Below, piece after piece: positions 5,869 to 12,403 of a DNA stretch of 13,919 bases. Origin of the DNA: ZLKRG08 sp051006515 (GTDB taxonomy: Bacteria > Actinomycetota > Actinomycetes > Nanopelagicales > Nanopelagicaceae). Numbering within the stretch: the first letter of the stretch is position 1; each line of letters starts with the position of its first letter. Position numbers and translations under genes: made by a program. The notes beneath the pieces are model-generated. The model was not told the origin of the DNA. It made no database searches and saw nothing but the letters and a program-made list of their open reading frames with translations. The DNA lies in the NCBI GenBank assembly GCA_051006515.1, contig JBPCTD010000021.1, forward strand, positions 1 through 13,919, given 5' to 3'.

Positions 5869-6999
5869 ATGGAGAATTCAAATAGAACTTTAGTCGTCAT
5901 CGGCGCAGGCTTAATAGGCACATCTATCGCTTTAGGTGCCAAGAGCGTTGGATATAAAGTCGAATTAATAGACCGTGACGGTAGGGCTGAATCTTTGGCC
6001 AATGATCTGATCTCAAATCAAGAAAAGATTTCAGAACCTGATCTAGTTGTAATCGCAACCCCGACAAGCTCGCTCAAATCTGTCTTGGAGAACTTCATAA
6101 ATATCTACCCTAAGTCAACGTTTATAGATATCGGTAGTACTAAAACTAAAGTTCAAGTAGAAGTAACAAGTTTTGCTGGTCTTTCCAGTCGCTTTTGTCC
6201 AACACATCCGATGGCTGGGCGGGAACTTGATGGGGCAGAGGCTGCTCAATCAGATTTGTTTGTTGGTAAGAGTTGGATTATCACTCCAATAGTTTCCGGA
6301 ACCGATTCAAATAACGAGTCAACTCGCAAATCAACAAGTGAATCAACAAGTGAATCAACGAGTGAGGCCTCTATTGCTGTTGCTACTGATTTAATTGAAA
6401 AGTTAGGCGCGAAAGTTATCCAGATGAGCCCTGGAGAGCATGATGTAGCAGTGGCAGCGGTAAGCCATCTGCCTCAAGTCATATCCTCTTTGCTGGCAGC
6501 TCAAATGATCAAATTAGATCCAGCAAAAAGAGGCGAATTCTTAAACCTTGCAGGCAATGGAGTTATGGATACAACTCGTATTGCCGGTTCAAATCCATCC
6601 CTCTGGGTTGAGATTTTAGAACTAAATAAAGGTTCACTCTTGCCGCTATTAGAAAATTTCCAAAAGGATTTATCGACATTAATCACTTCATATAACGTCG
6701 AAGAAGTTCTACAACGAGGCCGAGAGGGAAGATATCTGCTTCCTGGCAAGCATCGCTCGTCAAATCGCCAATATACCTACCTGCCAGTTGTGCTCGAAGA
6801 TAAGCCAAATCAGTTGGCAGCGCTTTTTAATGAATGCGCAAAAGCCAGTGTGAACGTTGAAGATATCGATATTGAGCATTCACCAGAACAGGAGACCGGT
6901 TTGGTACTCCTTGCGCTAAGTGATACAAATGCCAAACTACTCGAGGAACACTTATTACAGAATGGCTGGAGAGTGCATCCACCAAGATCGGAAGCGTAA
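5869..6999 (+). CDS. tyrA: Prephenate dehydrogenase with C-terminal ACT domain
   Basis: Oxidatively decarboxylates prephenate to 4-hydroxyphenylpyruvate for tyrosine synthesis. It has 376 residues. The NAD-binding loop is GAGLIG (12-17), with the acidic residue near D35. The TyrA core carries THPMAGRE (H113), VSHLPQV (H200, the catalytic His region) and DTTRIAGSNPSLW (R237, matching the Arg that binds prephenate). An ACT domain follows at about 302-370 (YLPVVLEDKPNQLAALF... VNVEDIDIEH), suggesting feedback control by an aromatic amino acid. Residues 151-166 form a Ser/Thr/Glu repeat encoded by 12-bp tandem repeats, inserted between the core motifs. The ribosome site AGGAAGAG is strong (5858-5865). 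The stop abuts the ATG of the next gene. Confidence 0.94.
   Translation: MENSNRTLVVIGAGLIGTSIALGAKSVGYKVELIDRDGRAESLANDLISNQEKISEPDLVVIATPTSSLKSVLENFINIYPKSTFIDIGSTKTKVQVEVTSFAGLSSRFCPTHPMAGRELDGAEAAQSDLFVGKSWIITPIVSGTDSNNESTRKSTSESTSESTSEASIAVATDLIEKLGAKVIQMSPGEHDVAVAAVSHLPQVISSLLAAQMIKLDPAKRGEFLNLAGNGVMDTTRIAGSNPSLWVEILELNKGSLLPLLENFQKDLSTLITSYNVEEVLQRGREGRYLLPGKHRSSNRQYTYLPVVLEDKPNQLAALFNECAKASVNVEDIDIEHSPEQETGLVLLALSDTNAKLLEEHLLQNGWRVHPPRSEA
6319..6366 (+). repeat. 12-bp in-frame tandem repeat inside tyrA
   Basis: Four adjoining 12-base units: a diverged one (TCAACTCGCAAA), two identical (TCAACAAGTGAA at 6331-6342 and 6343-6354) and a near copy (TCAACGAGTGAG at 6355-6366). They encode repeats of Ser-Thr-Ser-Glu in what must be a surface loop of TyrA. 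The length is a multiple of three, so copy-number change would keep the frame. Confidence 0.9.
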
Positions 7000-8952
7000 A
7001 TGTCGATCATCTTGGCAATGGATGGACCTAGCGGTGCTGGCAAATCATCAACTTCAAAATCAATCGCTAAGCGCGCGAACTGGAATTATTTAGATACAGG
7101 TGCGCTTTATCGTGGCGCAACTTGGTTGGCAATTGAAAAGAAAATTACAACCGCCGAACAGTTAATTGCAGCGCTTGATGAAAATAGATTGCACTTTAAT
7201 CCAAACCCGGCAAAGCCAACTCTGCTTTGCGGCAAAACAGATATTACAACTGCTATTAGAAGCGAAGAGGTAACAAGCAAAGTTTCTACTTATGCTGCCA
7301 TGCCCGAAGTGCGCGAAGTTTTGGTAGAAATGCAACGGCAGATTATCGCCGAAGCCGAGCGAGGAATCGTTGTAGAAGGTCGAGATATTGGTACCGTCGT
7401 AGCTAAAAATGCGCATTTAAAGATCTACTTAACAGCTGATTTATCGGCCAGAGCAAAAAGACGCGAAGCCGAATTGAATATCGATAAAGATGTAAGTGAA
7501 GATTTGGCGCTTCGAGATCAAAAGGATTCCACACGCGAAATATCTCCGTTGGATAAAGCTTTAGATGCGATTGAGGTTGATTCCACAGAAATCTCCTTAG
7601 AAGAAACTGTTGATTTGATTTGGGAATTGTTAAAGGAGCGTCAGCTTCTTGGTTTACCTATTGTTGCAATCATCGGTCGACCAAATGTTGGTAAATCAAC
7701 TCTGATTAATCGCTTCTTAGGAAGACGTGAAGCGATTGTTGAAGATGTTCCTGGGGTTACTAGAGATCGAGTTCGTTATGAATGCGAATGGAATTCTCGT
7801 GAATTCGTATTGATGGATACAGGTGGCTGGGAATCTCATCCGGATGGAATCTCTATTGGCGTAAGCGCTGGCGCAGAGTTAGCAATCAGTGAAGCGGATG
7901 TTTTGCTCTTTGTAGTGGACGCGCAAGTTGGAGCTCAAACCGAAGATGAAGTAATGGTCGATGCGCTTCGAAAAAGTGGCAAAAAGGTTTTCTTAATTGC
8001 TAATAAAGTGGATTCGCAAACTGAGGAATCTGAAGCTCATGCATTATGGAGCCTCGGTCTTGGCGAACCACATTTTGTCTCTGCGCTACATGGCAAAGGT
8101 AGTGGCGACTTACTTGATTTGATTGTTGCGGCATTACCTGAAGTTGGCGGCGCCATAGTTAAAGACAATTATCGAAAAGTTGCGTTAATTGGTCGCCCGA
8201 ATGTTGGCAAATCTAGTTTGTTAAATGCAATTGCTGGCGATCAATTATCTTTGGTAGATGACAAAGCTGGCACTACTCGCGATCCAGTCGATTCGATTAT
8301 TGAATTTGGTGGCACTACTTGGAGATTTGTAGATACCGCGGGCATCAAAAAGCGCGCAAATCAAGCAAGTGGCACTGATTATTACGCCGTGCTTCGAACC
8401 CAAGTTGCGCTTGAAAGAGCGGAAGTTGTGGCATTGGTACTTGATGCGTCTGAACCAATGACTGAACAAGATTTGAAAATAATCAGCATGGTTGAGGACG
8501 CCGGTAAAGCGCTTGTGTTAGTAATGAATAAATGGGACTTAGTTGATGAAGATCGTCGGATTCAACTTGAAAAAGAACTTGATCGCCATTTGACCCATAT
8601 AACTTGGGCGCAGCGTGTAAATGTGGCAGCAAAGACTGGTTGGCACCGAGATCGTTTAGCGCCAGCATTAAGAACGGCGCTAACTAGTTGGGAGACTCGC
8701 GTTCCGACCGGAAAATTAAATTCATTCCTTGGCGCACTGATTGGGGCAACGCCTCCGCCAGTTAGAGGTGGCAAGCAACCGAAAATTTTTTACGCTACCC
8801 AAGCTGGAATCGCACCACCAAAATTTGTCATCTTTACCAATGATTGGATTGAACCTCCGTATCGCCGGTTTATCGAACGTAGGCTCCGTGAAGAGTTTGG
8901 TTTCGTTGGCTCGCCAGTTCAAGTATCAGTAAAAGTGCGGGAGCGTGATTAA
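7000..8952 (+). CDS. cmk-der: Fused cytidylate kinase-GTPase Der (EngA)
   Basis: Single 650-residue protein joining two enzymes that are separate adjacent genes in many actinobacteria (cmk and engA). Residues 1-~213 are CMP/dCMP kinase: P-loop GPSGAGKSS (9-17), YLDTGALYRG, and VVEGRDIGTVV (124-134). Residues ~219-650 are Der, a ribosome-assembly GTPase with two G domains. The first has GRPNVGKST (226-234), DTGG (273-276) and NKVD (335-338). The second has GRPNVGKSS (398-406), DTAG (445-448) and NKWD (510-513). A C-terminal KH-like domain runs from ~570 (TPPPVRGGKQPKIFYATQ). No extra linker separates the halves. The ATG follows the tyrA stop directly. Bifunctional Cmk/Der proteins are known in some actinobacteria, so this is established rather than an assembly artefact. 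Confidence 0.95.
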   Translation: MSIILAMDGPSGAGKSSTSKSIAKRANWNYLDTGALYRGATWLAIEKKITTAEQLIAALDENRLHFNPNPAKPTLLCGKTDITTAIRSEEVTSKVSTYAAMPEVREVLVEMQRQIIAEAERGIVVEGRDIGTVVAKNAHLKIYLTADLSARAKRREAELNIDKDVSEDLALRDQKDSTREISPLDKALDAIEVDSTEISLEETVDLIWELLKERQLLGLPIVAIIGRPNVGKSTLINRFLGRREAIVEDVPGVTRDRVRYECEWNSREFVLMDTGGWESHPDGISIGVSAGAELAISEADVLLFVVDAQVGAQTEDEVMVDALRKSGKKVFLIANKVDSQTEESEAHALWSLGLGEPHFVSALHGKGSGDLLDLIVAALPEVGGAIVKDNYRKVALIGRPNVGKSSLLNAIAGDQLSLVDDKAGTTRDPVDSIIEFGGTTWRFVDTAGIKKRANQASGTDYYAVLRTQVALERAEVVALVLDASEPMTEQDLKIISMVEDAGKALVLVMNKWDLVDEDRRIQLEKELDRHLTHITWAQRVNVAAKTGWHRDRLAPALRTALTSWETRVPTGKLNSFLGALIGATPPPVRGGKQPKIFYATQAGIAPPKFVIFTNDWIEPPYRRFIERRLREEFGFVGSPVQVSVKVRERD

Positions 8953-9515
8953 TGTTTACCGTTCCAAATGCACTTTCAGCGCTCCGATTGATTTTGATTT
9001 TGCCATTTATTGTTTTGGCAGGGGATGGACGCGATTGGCCGGCTCTCTGGGTGTTAGCGATTGCTAGCATCACTGATTATTTAGATGGCAAAGCAGCTAG
9101 ATTGTTAAAGCAAGAGTCAAAGCTAGGGGCGATGTTAGATCCTGCAATTGATCGTCTCTTTATTGCGGCATCTATCTATGTTCTCTGGCAACGTGAAATT
9201 TTGCCATTATGGTTGGTGGGGATTTTGATTGGCCGAGATCTACTGCTCTTATTTGTAAATGTCGCTTTAAAGCGAAACGGGTTACCGCTATTAACAGTCA
9301 ATTTCATTGGCAAGGCGGCAACTTTCAATCTACTTTATGCCTTCCCGCTACTGTTTCTATCCCAACGAGAAGGTGCGCTAGGTGCCTTGGGGTATGTATT
9401 TGGCTGGGCCTTTAGCGCTTGGGGAATTTCACTCTACTTAATTACTGGATTTTGGTACTTGGTATCTGGCCTTAAAAGTATTAGATTTAAACACAGAAAT
9501 GAACTTGGAAAGTAA
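8952..9515 (+). CDS. pgsA2: CDP-alcohol phosphatidyltransferase (PgsA2-like)
   Basis: Integral membrane enzyme that transfers a phosphatidyl group from CDP-diacylglycerol to an alcohol, giving phosphatidylglycerol phosphate or a related phospholipid. It has 187 residues. The N-terminal family start is TVPNALSALRLILILP. The complete catalytic motif D-x2-DG-x2-AR-x8-G-x3-D-x3-D is present: D42, D45-G46, A49-R50, G59, D63, D67. Four to six hydrophobic stretches follow (about 9-23, 30-42, 69-79, 83-101, 123-137, 145-172). The sequence and its place before gcvH resemble M. tuberculosis Rv1822, annotated PgsA2, whose acceptor alcohol is not settled. Cardiolipin synthase activity is an alternative. 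The start overlaps the cmk-der stop by one base (TAATG). Confidence 0.88.
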   Translation: MFTVPNALSALRLILILPFIVLAGDGRDWPALWVLAIASITDYLDGKAARLLKQESKLGAMLDPAIDRLFIAASIYVLWQREILPLWLVGILIGRDLLLLFVNVALKRNGLPLLTVNFIGKAATFNLLYAFPLLFLSQREGALGALGYVFGWAFSAWGISLYLITGFWYLVSGLKSIRFKHRNELGK

Positions 9516-9540
9516 ATCATAGGAAATCTAAGGAGCTAAC

Positions 9541-9918
9541 GTGTCAAATGTCCCAGCGAACCTTCAATATTCAAAAGAGCATGAATGGGTTGATAACTCA
9601 GGTGGCTCAAAGGTAAAGGTGGGCATTACCGATTACGCACAAGGAGCGCTTGGAGATATTGTTTATGTGCAACTACCTAAAGTGGGCGATAGCGTTACTG
9701 AAGGTAAGGTTTGCGGAGAAGTCGAATCTACTAAAAGCGTCTCTGAAATCTTTTCACCAGTTTCCGGAACCATTACTGCCATAAATAGCGCGCTAGATAG
9801 CGCACCTGAAGTTTTAAATAGCGATCCTTACGGCGCTGGATGGATTTTTGAGGTTGAAGTCACTTCGCCATCAAATGATTTGATGGATGCTGCGGCTTAC
9901 ACAGCGCTAATTGGCTAA
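9541..9918 (+). CDS. gcvH: Glycine cleavage system H protein
   Basis: Lipoyl carrier of the glycine cleavage complex; it shuttles the aminomethyl group from the P protein to the T protein and is re-oxidised by the L protein. It has 125 residues, the normal length. The lipoyl-lysine motif is GEVESTKSVSEIFSPVSG, with K65 the modified residue. The N-terminus LQYSKEHEWV and the DYAQGALGDIVYVQLP segment are diagnostic. The start is GTG with an excellent ribosome site, AAGGAG at 9530-9535. The P protein gene lies four genes downstream; gcvT is not in the window. No glycine riboswitch is visible in the 25-bp gap upstream, where the gene is probably read through from pgsA2. Confidence 0.96.
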   Translation: MSNVPANLQYSKEHEWVDNSGGSKVKVGITDYAQGALGDIVYVQLPKVGDSVTEGKVCGEVESTKSVSEIFSPVSGTITAINSALDSAPEVLNSDPYGAGWIFEVEVTSPSNDLMDAAAYTALIG

Positions 9919-9939
9919 ATAACTGTCCAATTTCTCCAC

Positions 9940-9968
9940 TTGACCGCAACCTTTCGATGAAATAGGTT
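9940..9968 (+). promoter_or_regulatory. Candidate garA promoter
   Basis: TTGACC (9940-9945), a 17-bp spacer, and TAGGTT (9963-9968). The -10 is identical to those proposed for parA and scpA in this window and fits TANNNT. Transcription would start near 9975, inside the 19-bp dyad described next. Confidence 0.55.
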
Positions 9969-9971
9969 CAG

Positions 9972-9990
9972 CCTCAACTTGAAGTTGAGG
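9972..9990. promoter_or_regulatory. 19-bp perfect dyad, MerR-type operator candidate
   Basis: CCTCAACTTGAAGTTGAGG: 9-bp arms around a central G, perfectly symmetric. It lies just after the -10 box, across the likely transcription start, and its 3' arm supplies the first bases (GAGG) of the garA ribosome site GAGGGG. MerR-family regulators bind dyads of about this length, and the arms resemble the SoxR-type CCTCAA/TTGAGG. Two MerR genes follow. In RNA it could form an 8-bp hairpin with a 3-base loop that hides the ribosome site. Confidence 0.65.
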
Positions 9991-10002
9991 GGAAAATCGA
10001 AA

Positions 10003-10425
10003 ATGGCAGAGATTGAGTACGAGGTCACCTCTACTATCAATCTAGGTCTTCGTTCGGTCGATTCCGAAGACGCTCTCGAGAAGTTAACTGAGAGCGAACG
10101 AGAATTAATCTCTCAACTTAACCCAGAATCTGCGATGTTAATTATTCATCGCGGCGCAAATCGTGGCGAACGTTTCTTAATCGATTCCCTTGAGACCACC
10201 ATTGGTCGCTCTAGCGATAATGATGTGGTTTTAGATGATGTTACGGTCTCACGAAAGCATGCCAATATTCGTCGAGCCGGCGAACGTTTTGAATTAATTG
10301 ACTTAGGTAGCCTTAACGGAACTTATGTAAATAATAATTCTATTGCGCGCGCTACTTTAAGTAGCGGTGATGAAGTTCAGTTTGGCAAGTTTCACATGCT
10401 CTTTGTCCAAAATAAAAAGAAATAA
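10003..10425 (+). CDS. garA: FHA-domain metabolic switch protein (GarA/OdhI type)
   Basis: Small forkhead-associated protein. Its known homologues, GarA and OdhI, bind and inhibit 2-oxoglutarate dehydrogenase and tune glutamate metabolism until phosphorylated by Ser/Thr kinases. It has 140 residues from the ATG at 10003. The FHA domain runs about 44-136, with key residues G68-R69-S70, SRKHA (83-87) and GSLNGTYVN (102-110). The N-terminal tail carries EVTSTI (7-12), corresponding to the phospho-motif ETTSVF of GarA. An in-frame TTG at 9979 would add eight residues but lies inside the operator dyad and lacks its own ribosome site. The ATG is preceded by GAGGGG with a 10-base spacer. The C-terminus ends in a run of lysines encoded by a tandem repeat. 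Confidence 0.9.
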   Translation: MAEIEYEVTSTINLGLRSVDSEDALEKLTESERELISQLNPESAMLIIHRGANRGERFLIDSLETTIGRSSDNDVVLDDVTVSRKHANIRRAGERFELIDLGSLNGTYVNNNSIARATLSSGDEVQFGKFHMLFVQNKKK

Positions 10426-10440
10426 AAAGAAATAAAAAAG
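10411..10440 (+). repeat. 10-bp tandem repeat across the garA stop codon
   Basis: Three adjoining units: AATAAAAAGA at 10411-10420 and 10421-10430, and AATAAAAAAG at 10431-10440. The first encodes the terminal NKKK and the second contains the TAA stop (10423-10425). The tract ends just upstream of the ribosome site (AAAGGAAAAA) of the next gene. Confidence 0.85.
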
Positions 10441-10460
10441 TAATTTAACAAAGGAAAAAG

Positions 10461-11177
10461 ATGTCAGTTCCAGCACGTGCCTACCTCAGTATCGGGGAAG
10501 TATTAGGTCGCCTTCGTGGTGAATTTCCAGATGTCACGATCTCAAAAATTCGTTTCCTTGAGTCCGAAGGATTAATTGAACCTCAACGTACGCCTTCTGG
10601 ATATCGCAAATTTACGGCGATAGATCTAGAGCGCTTACGTTATGTATTGATGGCGCAACGTGATCAATACCTTCCATTAAAAGTGATCAAAGAAAATTTA
10701 GATGCTATGGATCGCGGGCTAACTCCTGGTAATGGAGTAACAGCACCAGCGCCACGTTTAGGCGTAGTTACTAAGGATTCAGATATCAGTGCGGCTTCTT
10801 TTGCTGAGAGCTCCGAACTTCGCCTTTCTCGCGAAGAGCTCTTACGTGCCTCTGGTTTGAAAGATGATCAGCTAGTTGAGATTGAAAGTTATGGTCTTAT
10901 TTCGCTTCAAGGTCGTTATTACGATGGCGATGCGCTAGCCGTTGCCAAAGTTGTAACTGAACTTTCATCGTTCGGAATTGAAGCACGTCATCTGCGATCA
11001 TTTAAATCTGCTTCGGATCGTGAAGTGGGATTAATTGAACAGGTAATCACTCCTTTAAATCGTCAAAAGAGCATCGAAGCAAAGGCACGTGCCGAAGAAG
11101 TTCAAAGAGAGTTAGCCTCACTTTCAGTTAAATTGCATGCCGCTTTAGTCCGTTCGGGACTAAATCGCCTCCGTTAA
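10461..11177 (+). CDS. ftsR: MerR-family regulator, FtsR type (Rv1828-like)
   Basis: DNA-binding regulator of 238 residues. The N-terminal winged helix-turn-helix spans ~8-85: YLSIGEVLGRLRGEFPDVTISKIRFLESEGLI, then the MerR wing PQRTPSGYRKFTAIDLERLRYV. The MerR linker helix follows (QYLPLKVIKENLDAM). A Pro/Ala-rich link (90-105) leads to a C-terminal domain of ~120-238 with a second small HTH-like unit (LSREELLRASGL... LVEIESYGLI) and a charged terminal helix. No metal- or thiol-sensing cysteines are present. Synteny and domain layout match M. tuberculosis Rv1828 and the C. glutamicum FtsR protein, an activator of ftsZ. It lies 35 bp after garA and probably shares its transcript. It is a candidate binder of the garA dyad (inference). 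Confidence 0.88.
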   Translation: MSVPARAYLSIGEVLGRLRGEFPDVTISKIRFLESEGLIEPQRTPSGYRKFTAIDLERLRYVLMAQRDQYLPLKVIKENLDAMDRGLTPGNGVTAPAPRLGVVTKDSDISAASFAESSELRLSREELLRASGLKDDQLVEIESYGLISLQGRYYDGDALAVAKVVTELSSFGIEARHLRSFKSASDREVGLIEQVITPLNRQKSIEAKARAEEVQRELASLSVKLHAALVRSGLNRLR

Positions 11178-11194
11178 CCGTTCAACTTATTACG

Positions 11195-11668
11195 ATGATT
11201 CCAGTAGAGGTAGTAGGCGTTCGAATTGAGATGCCGTCTAACCAGCCGATCGTATTGCTTAAAGAGATCTCAGGAAATCGCTATCTGCCAATATGGGTTG
11301 GAACTGCAGAGGCGACAGCCATTGCTTTTAGCCAACAAGGGTTAACCCCGCAACGGCCGCTTACTCATGATCTGTTGGTAAATATCTTGGCGGCAGAGAA
11401 AATCAAACTTCGTTCGGTGCATTTAACTGAACTTCGCGATGGCGTTTTCTACTCTGATTTAATTTTGGTAGACGAAGATGGGGCAGAGCAGAAGGTTTCT
11501 TCGCGACCTTCAGATGCTGTGGCTTTAGCTGTCAGAGTTGAGGCGCCGATCTTGGCCAGAAGCGAGCTCTTTGATCAGGCCGGAATTGCGATTCCCGAGC
11601 AGGGCGAGGAGGAGATTGAGAAGTTCAAGGAGTTTCTCGATGAGATTTCACCTGAGGACTTCGCTTAA
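11195..11668 (+). CDS. DUF151/bifunctional nuclease-like protein (Rv1829-like)
   Basis: 157 residues, almost entirely the DUF151 (BFN) domain: VEVVGVRIEMPSNQPIVLLKE, RYLPIWVGTAEATAIA, RPLTHDLL, GVFYSDLIL and SSRPSDAVALAVRVEAPI. The tail EKFKEFLDEISPEDFA is also conserved in actinobacterial members. Plant BFN proteins have nuclease activity and a Thermotoga structure is known, but the bacterial role is not established, so no function is assigned. It sits between two division-linked MerR genes, as Rv1829 does between Rv1828 and Rv1830. The 17-bp gap before it has no recognisable ribosome site. Translation may depend on coupling with the preceding gene or on a weak unusual site. Confidence 0.9.
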   Translation: MIPVEVVGVRIEMPSNQPIVLLKEISGNRYLPIWVGTAEATAIAFSQQGLTPQRPLTHDLLVNILAAEKIKLRSVHLTELRDGVFYSDLILVDEDGAEQKVSSRPSDAVALAVRVEAPILARSELFDQAGIAIPEQGEEEIEKFKEFLDEISPEDFA

Positions 11669-11815
11669 ACTTCGAAGGCTCTTCTCTTAAAGTCTAAAGA
11701 TAAGGTAGAGGTTTTAAGCGTGTCGCTCCTTGAGTACAGGAAGCGGCGGTCGTACATTTGGTGACTAGATGTCTAGCAATAAATACCACTAACTAGCAGG
11801 TAAGGAACTTCCCCG
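11669..11815 (+). promoter_or_regulatory. Leader region of the second MerR gene, with hairpin and promoter candidates
   Basis: 147 bp without a gene. CGCTCCT (11724-11730) can pair with AGG-A-AGCG (11738-11745) in a 7-bp hairpin with one bulged A. CTAGATGTCTAG (11765-11776) has 5-bp inverted arms around TG. A possible promoter, TTGAGT (11730-11735), 17 bp, TACATT (11753-11758), would start transcription at the second dyad. The ribosome site AAGG at 11802-11805 serves the ATG at 11816. I do not recognise a riboswitch class. Confidence 0.4.
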
Positions 11816-12307
11816 ATGCAAGAAGAGATTGGCTACCGCGGAGCGACCGCTTGTGCCGCCGCTGGCATTACTTACAGACAGTTAGATTATTGGGCGAGAA
11901 CTGGACTTTTAGAACCGAGCATTAGAACTGCAGCTGGTTCAGGTAGCGCAAGACTTTATGGGTTTAGAGATATTTTGGTTTTGAAGATCATCAAGCGCCT
12001 TCTGGATGCTGGGGTTTCATTGCAGAACATCCGTACCGCGGTTGAACATCTTCGTTCCCGCGGAATCAACGATTTAGAGAAGATGACATTGATGTCCGAT
12101 GGCGCATCAATCTATGAGTGCTCTTCGCCAGATGAAATTATCGACTTACTACAAGGCGGCCAGGGTGTATTTGGTATCGCGGTAGGAAAGGTAGCTTCAG
12201 AGGTAGAGGGATCTCTATCTACTTTGCAGGGCGAAATTGATGGTCAGATCATTGGTGGCGAAGGTAACGATGAGCTGGCCCTTCGCCGAAAGGCCAGAGG
12301 CGCTTAA
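11816..12307 (+). CDS. mcdR: MerR-family regulator, McdR type (Rv1830-like)
   Basis: Single-domain MerR regulator of 163 residues. The winged helix-turn-helix spans ~6-75: IGYRGATACAAAGITYRQLDYWARTGLL, then wing PSIRTAAGSGSARLYGFRDILVLKIIKRLL. The dimerisation helix follows (VSLQNIRTAVEHLRSRG). Residues ~88-125 form a short conserved C-terminal part (MTLMSDGASIYECSSPDEIIDLLQGGQGVFGIAVG). A low-complexity acidic/basic tail ends the protein. The single cysteine in this part (C102) does not make a metal site. Placement before gcvP and after the DUF151 gene matches M. tuberculosis Rv1830, described as the cell-division regulator McdR. Its own promoter probably lies in the 147-bp leader. Whether it also controls gcvP downstream is open. 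Confidence 0.85.
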   Translation: MQEEIGYRGATACAAAGITYRQLDYWARTGLLEPSIRTAAGSGSARLYGFRDILVLKIIKRLLDAGVSLQNIRTAVEHLRSRGINDLEKMTLMSDGASIYECSSPDEIIDLLQGGQGVFGIAVGKVASEVEGSLSTLQGEIDGQIIGGEGNDELALRRKARGA

Positions 12308-12335
12308 AATCAATTAACCTATTCCCATACGTTGC

Positions 12336-12395
12336 TACAGGTAGTTGATACAGGTAGTTAATACAGGTAGTTAATACAGGTAGTTAATACAGGGG
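12336..12395 (+). repeat. 13-bp tandem repeat in the gcvP upstream region
   Basis: Four contiguous 13-base units: TACAGGTAGTTGA (12336-12348), then TACAGGTAGTTAA three times (12349-12361, 12362-12374, 12375-12387). A partial TACAGGGG (12388-12395) merges into the ribosome site of gcvP. Only one base differs among the four units, so the tract is recent or actively homogenised. Confidence 0.93.
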
Positions 12396-12403
12396 AGAGC
12401 GCG

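Noticed and set aside
8483..9073. Several open frames of 60-75 codons on either strand across the end of cmk-der and start of pgsA2
   Set aside because: They lie wholly within strongly conserved genes in other frames, show no recognisable domain, and lack ribosome sites.
9979..10002. TTG at 9979 as start of the FHA protein
   Set aside because: It lies inside the 19-bp dyad near the likely transcription start and has no ribosome site. The ATG at 10003 has GAGGGG at good distance and gives the usual tail length.
12336..12395. CRISPR-like array
   Set aside because: The 13-bp units are contiguous with no spacers, and no cas genes are present; it is a simple tandem repeat.
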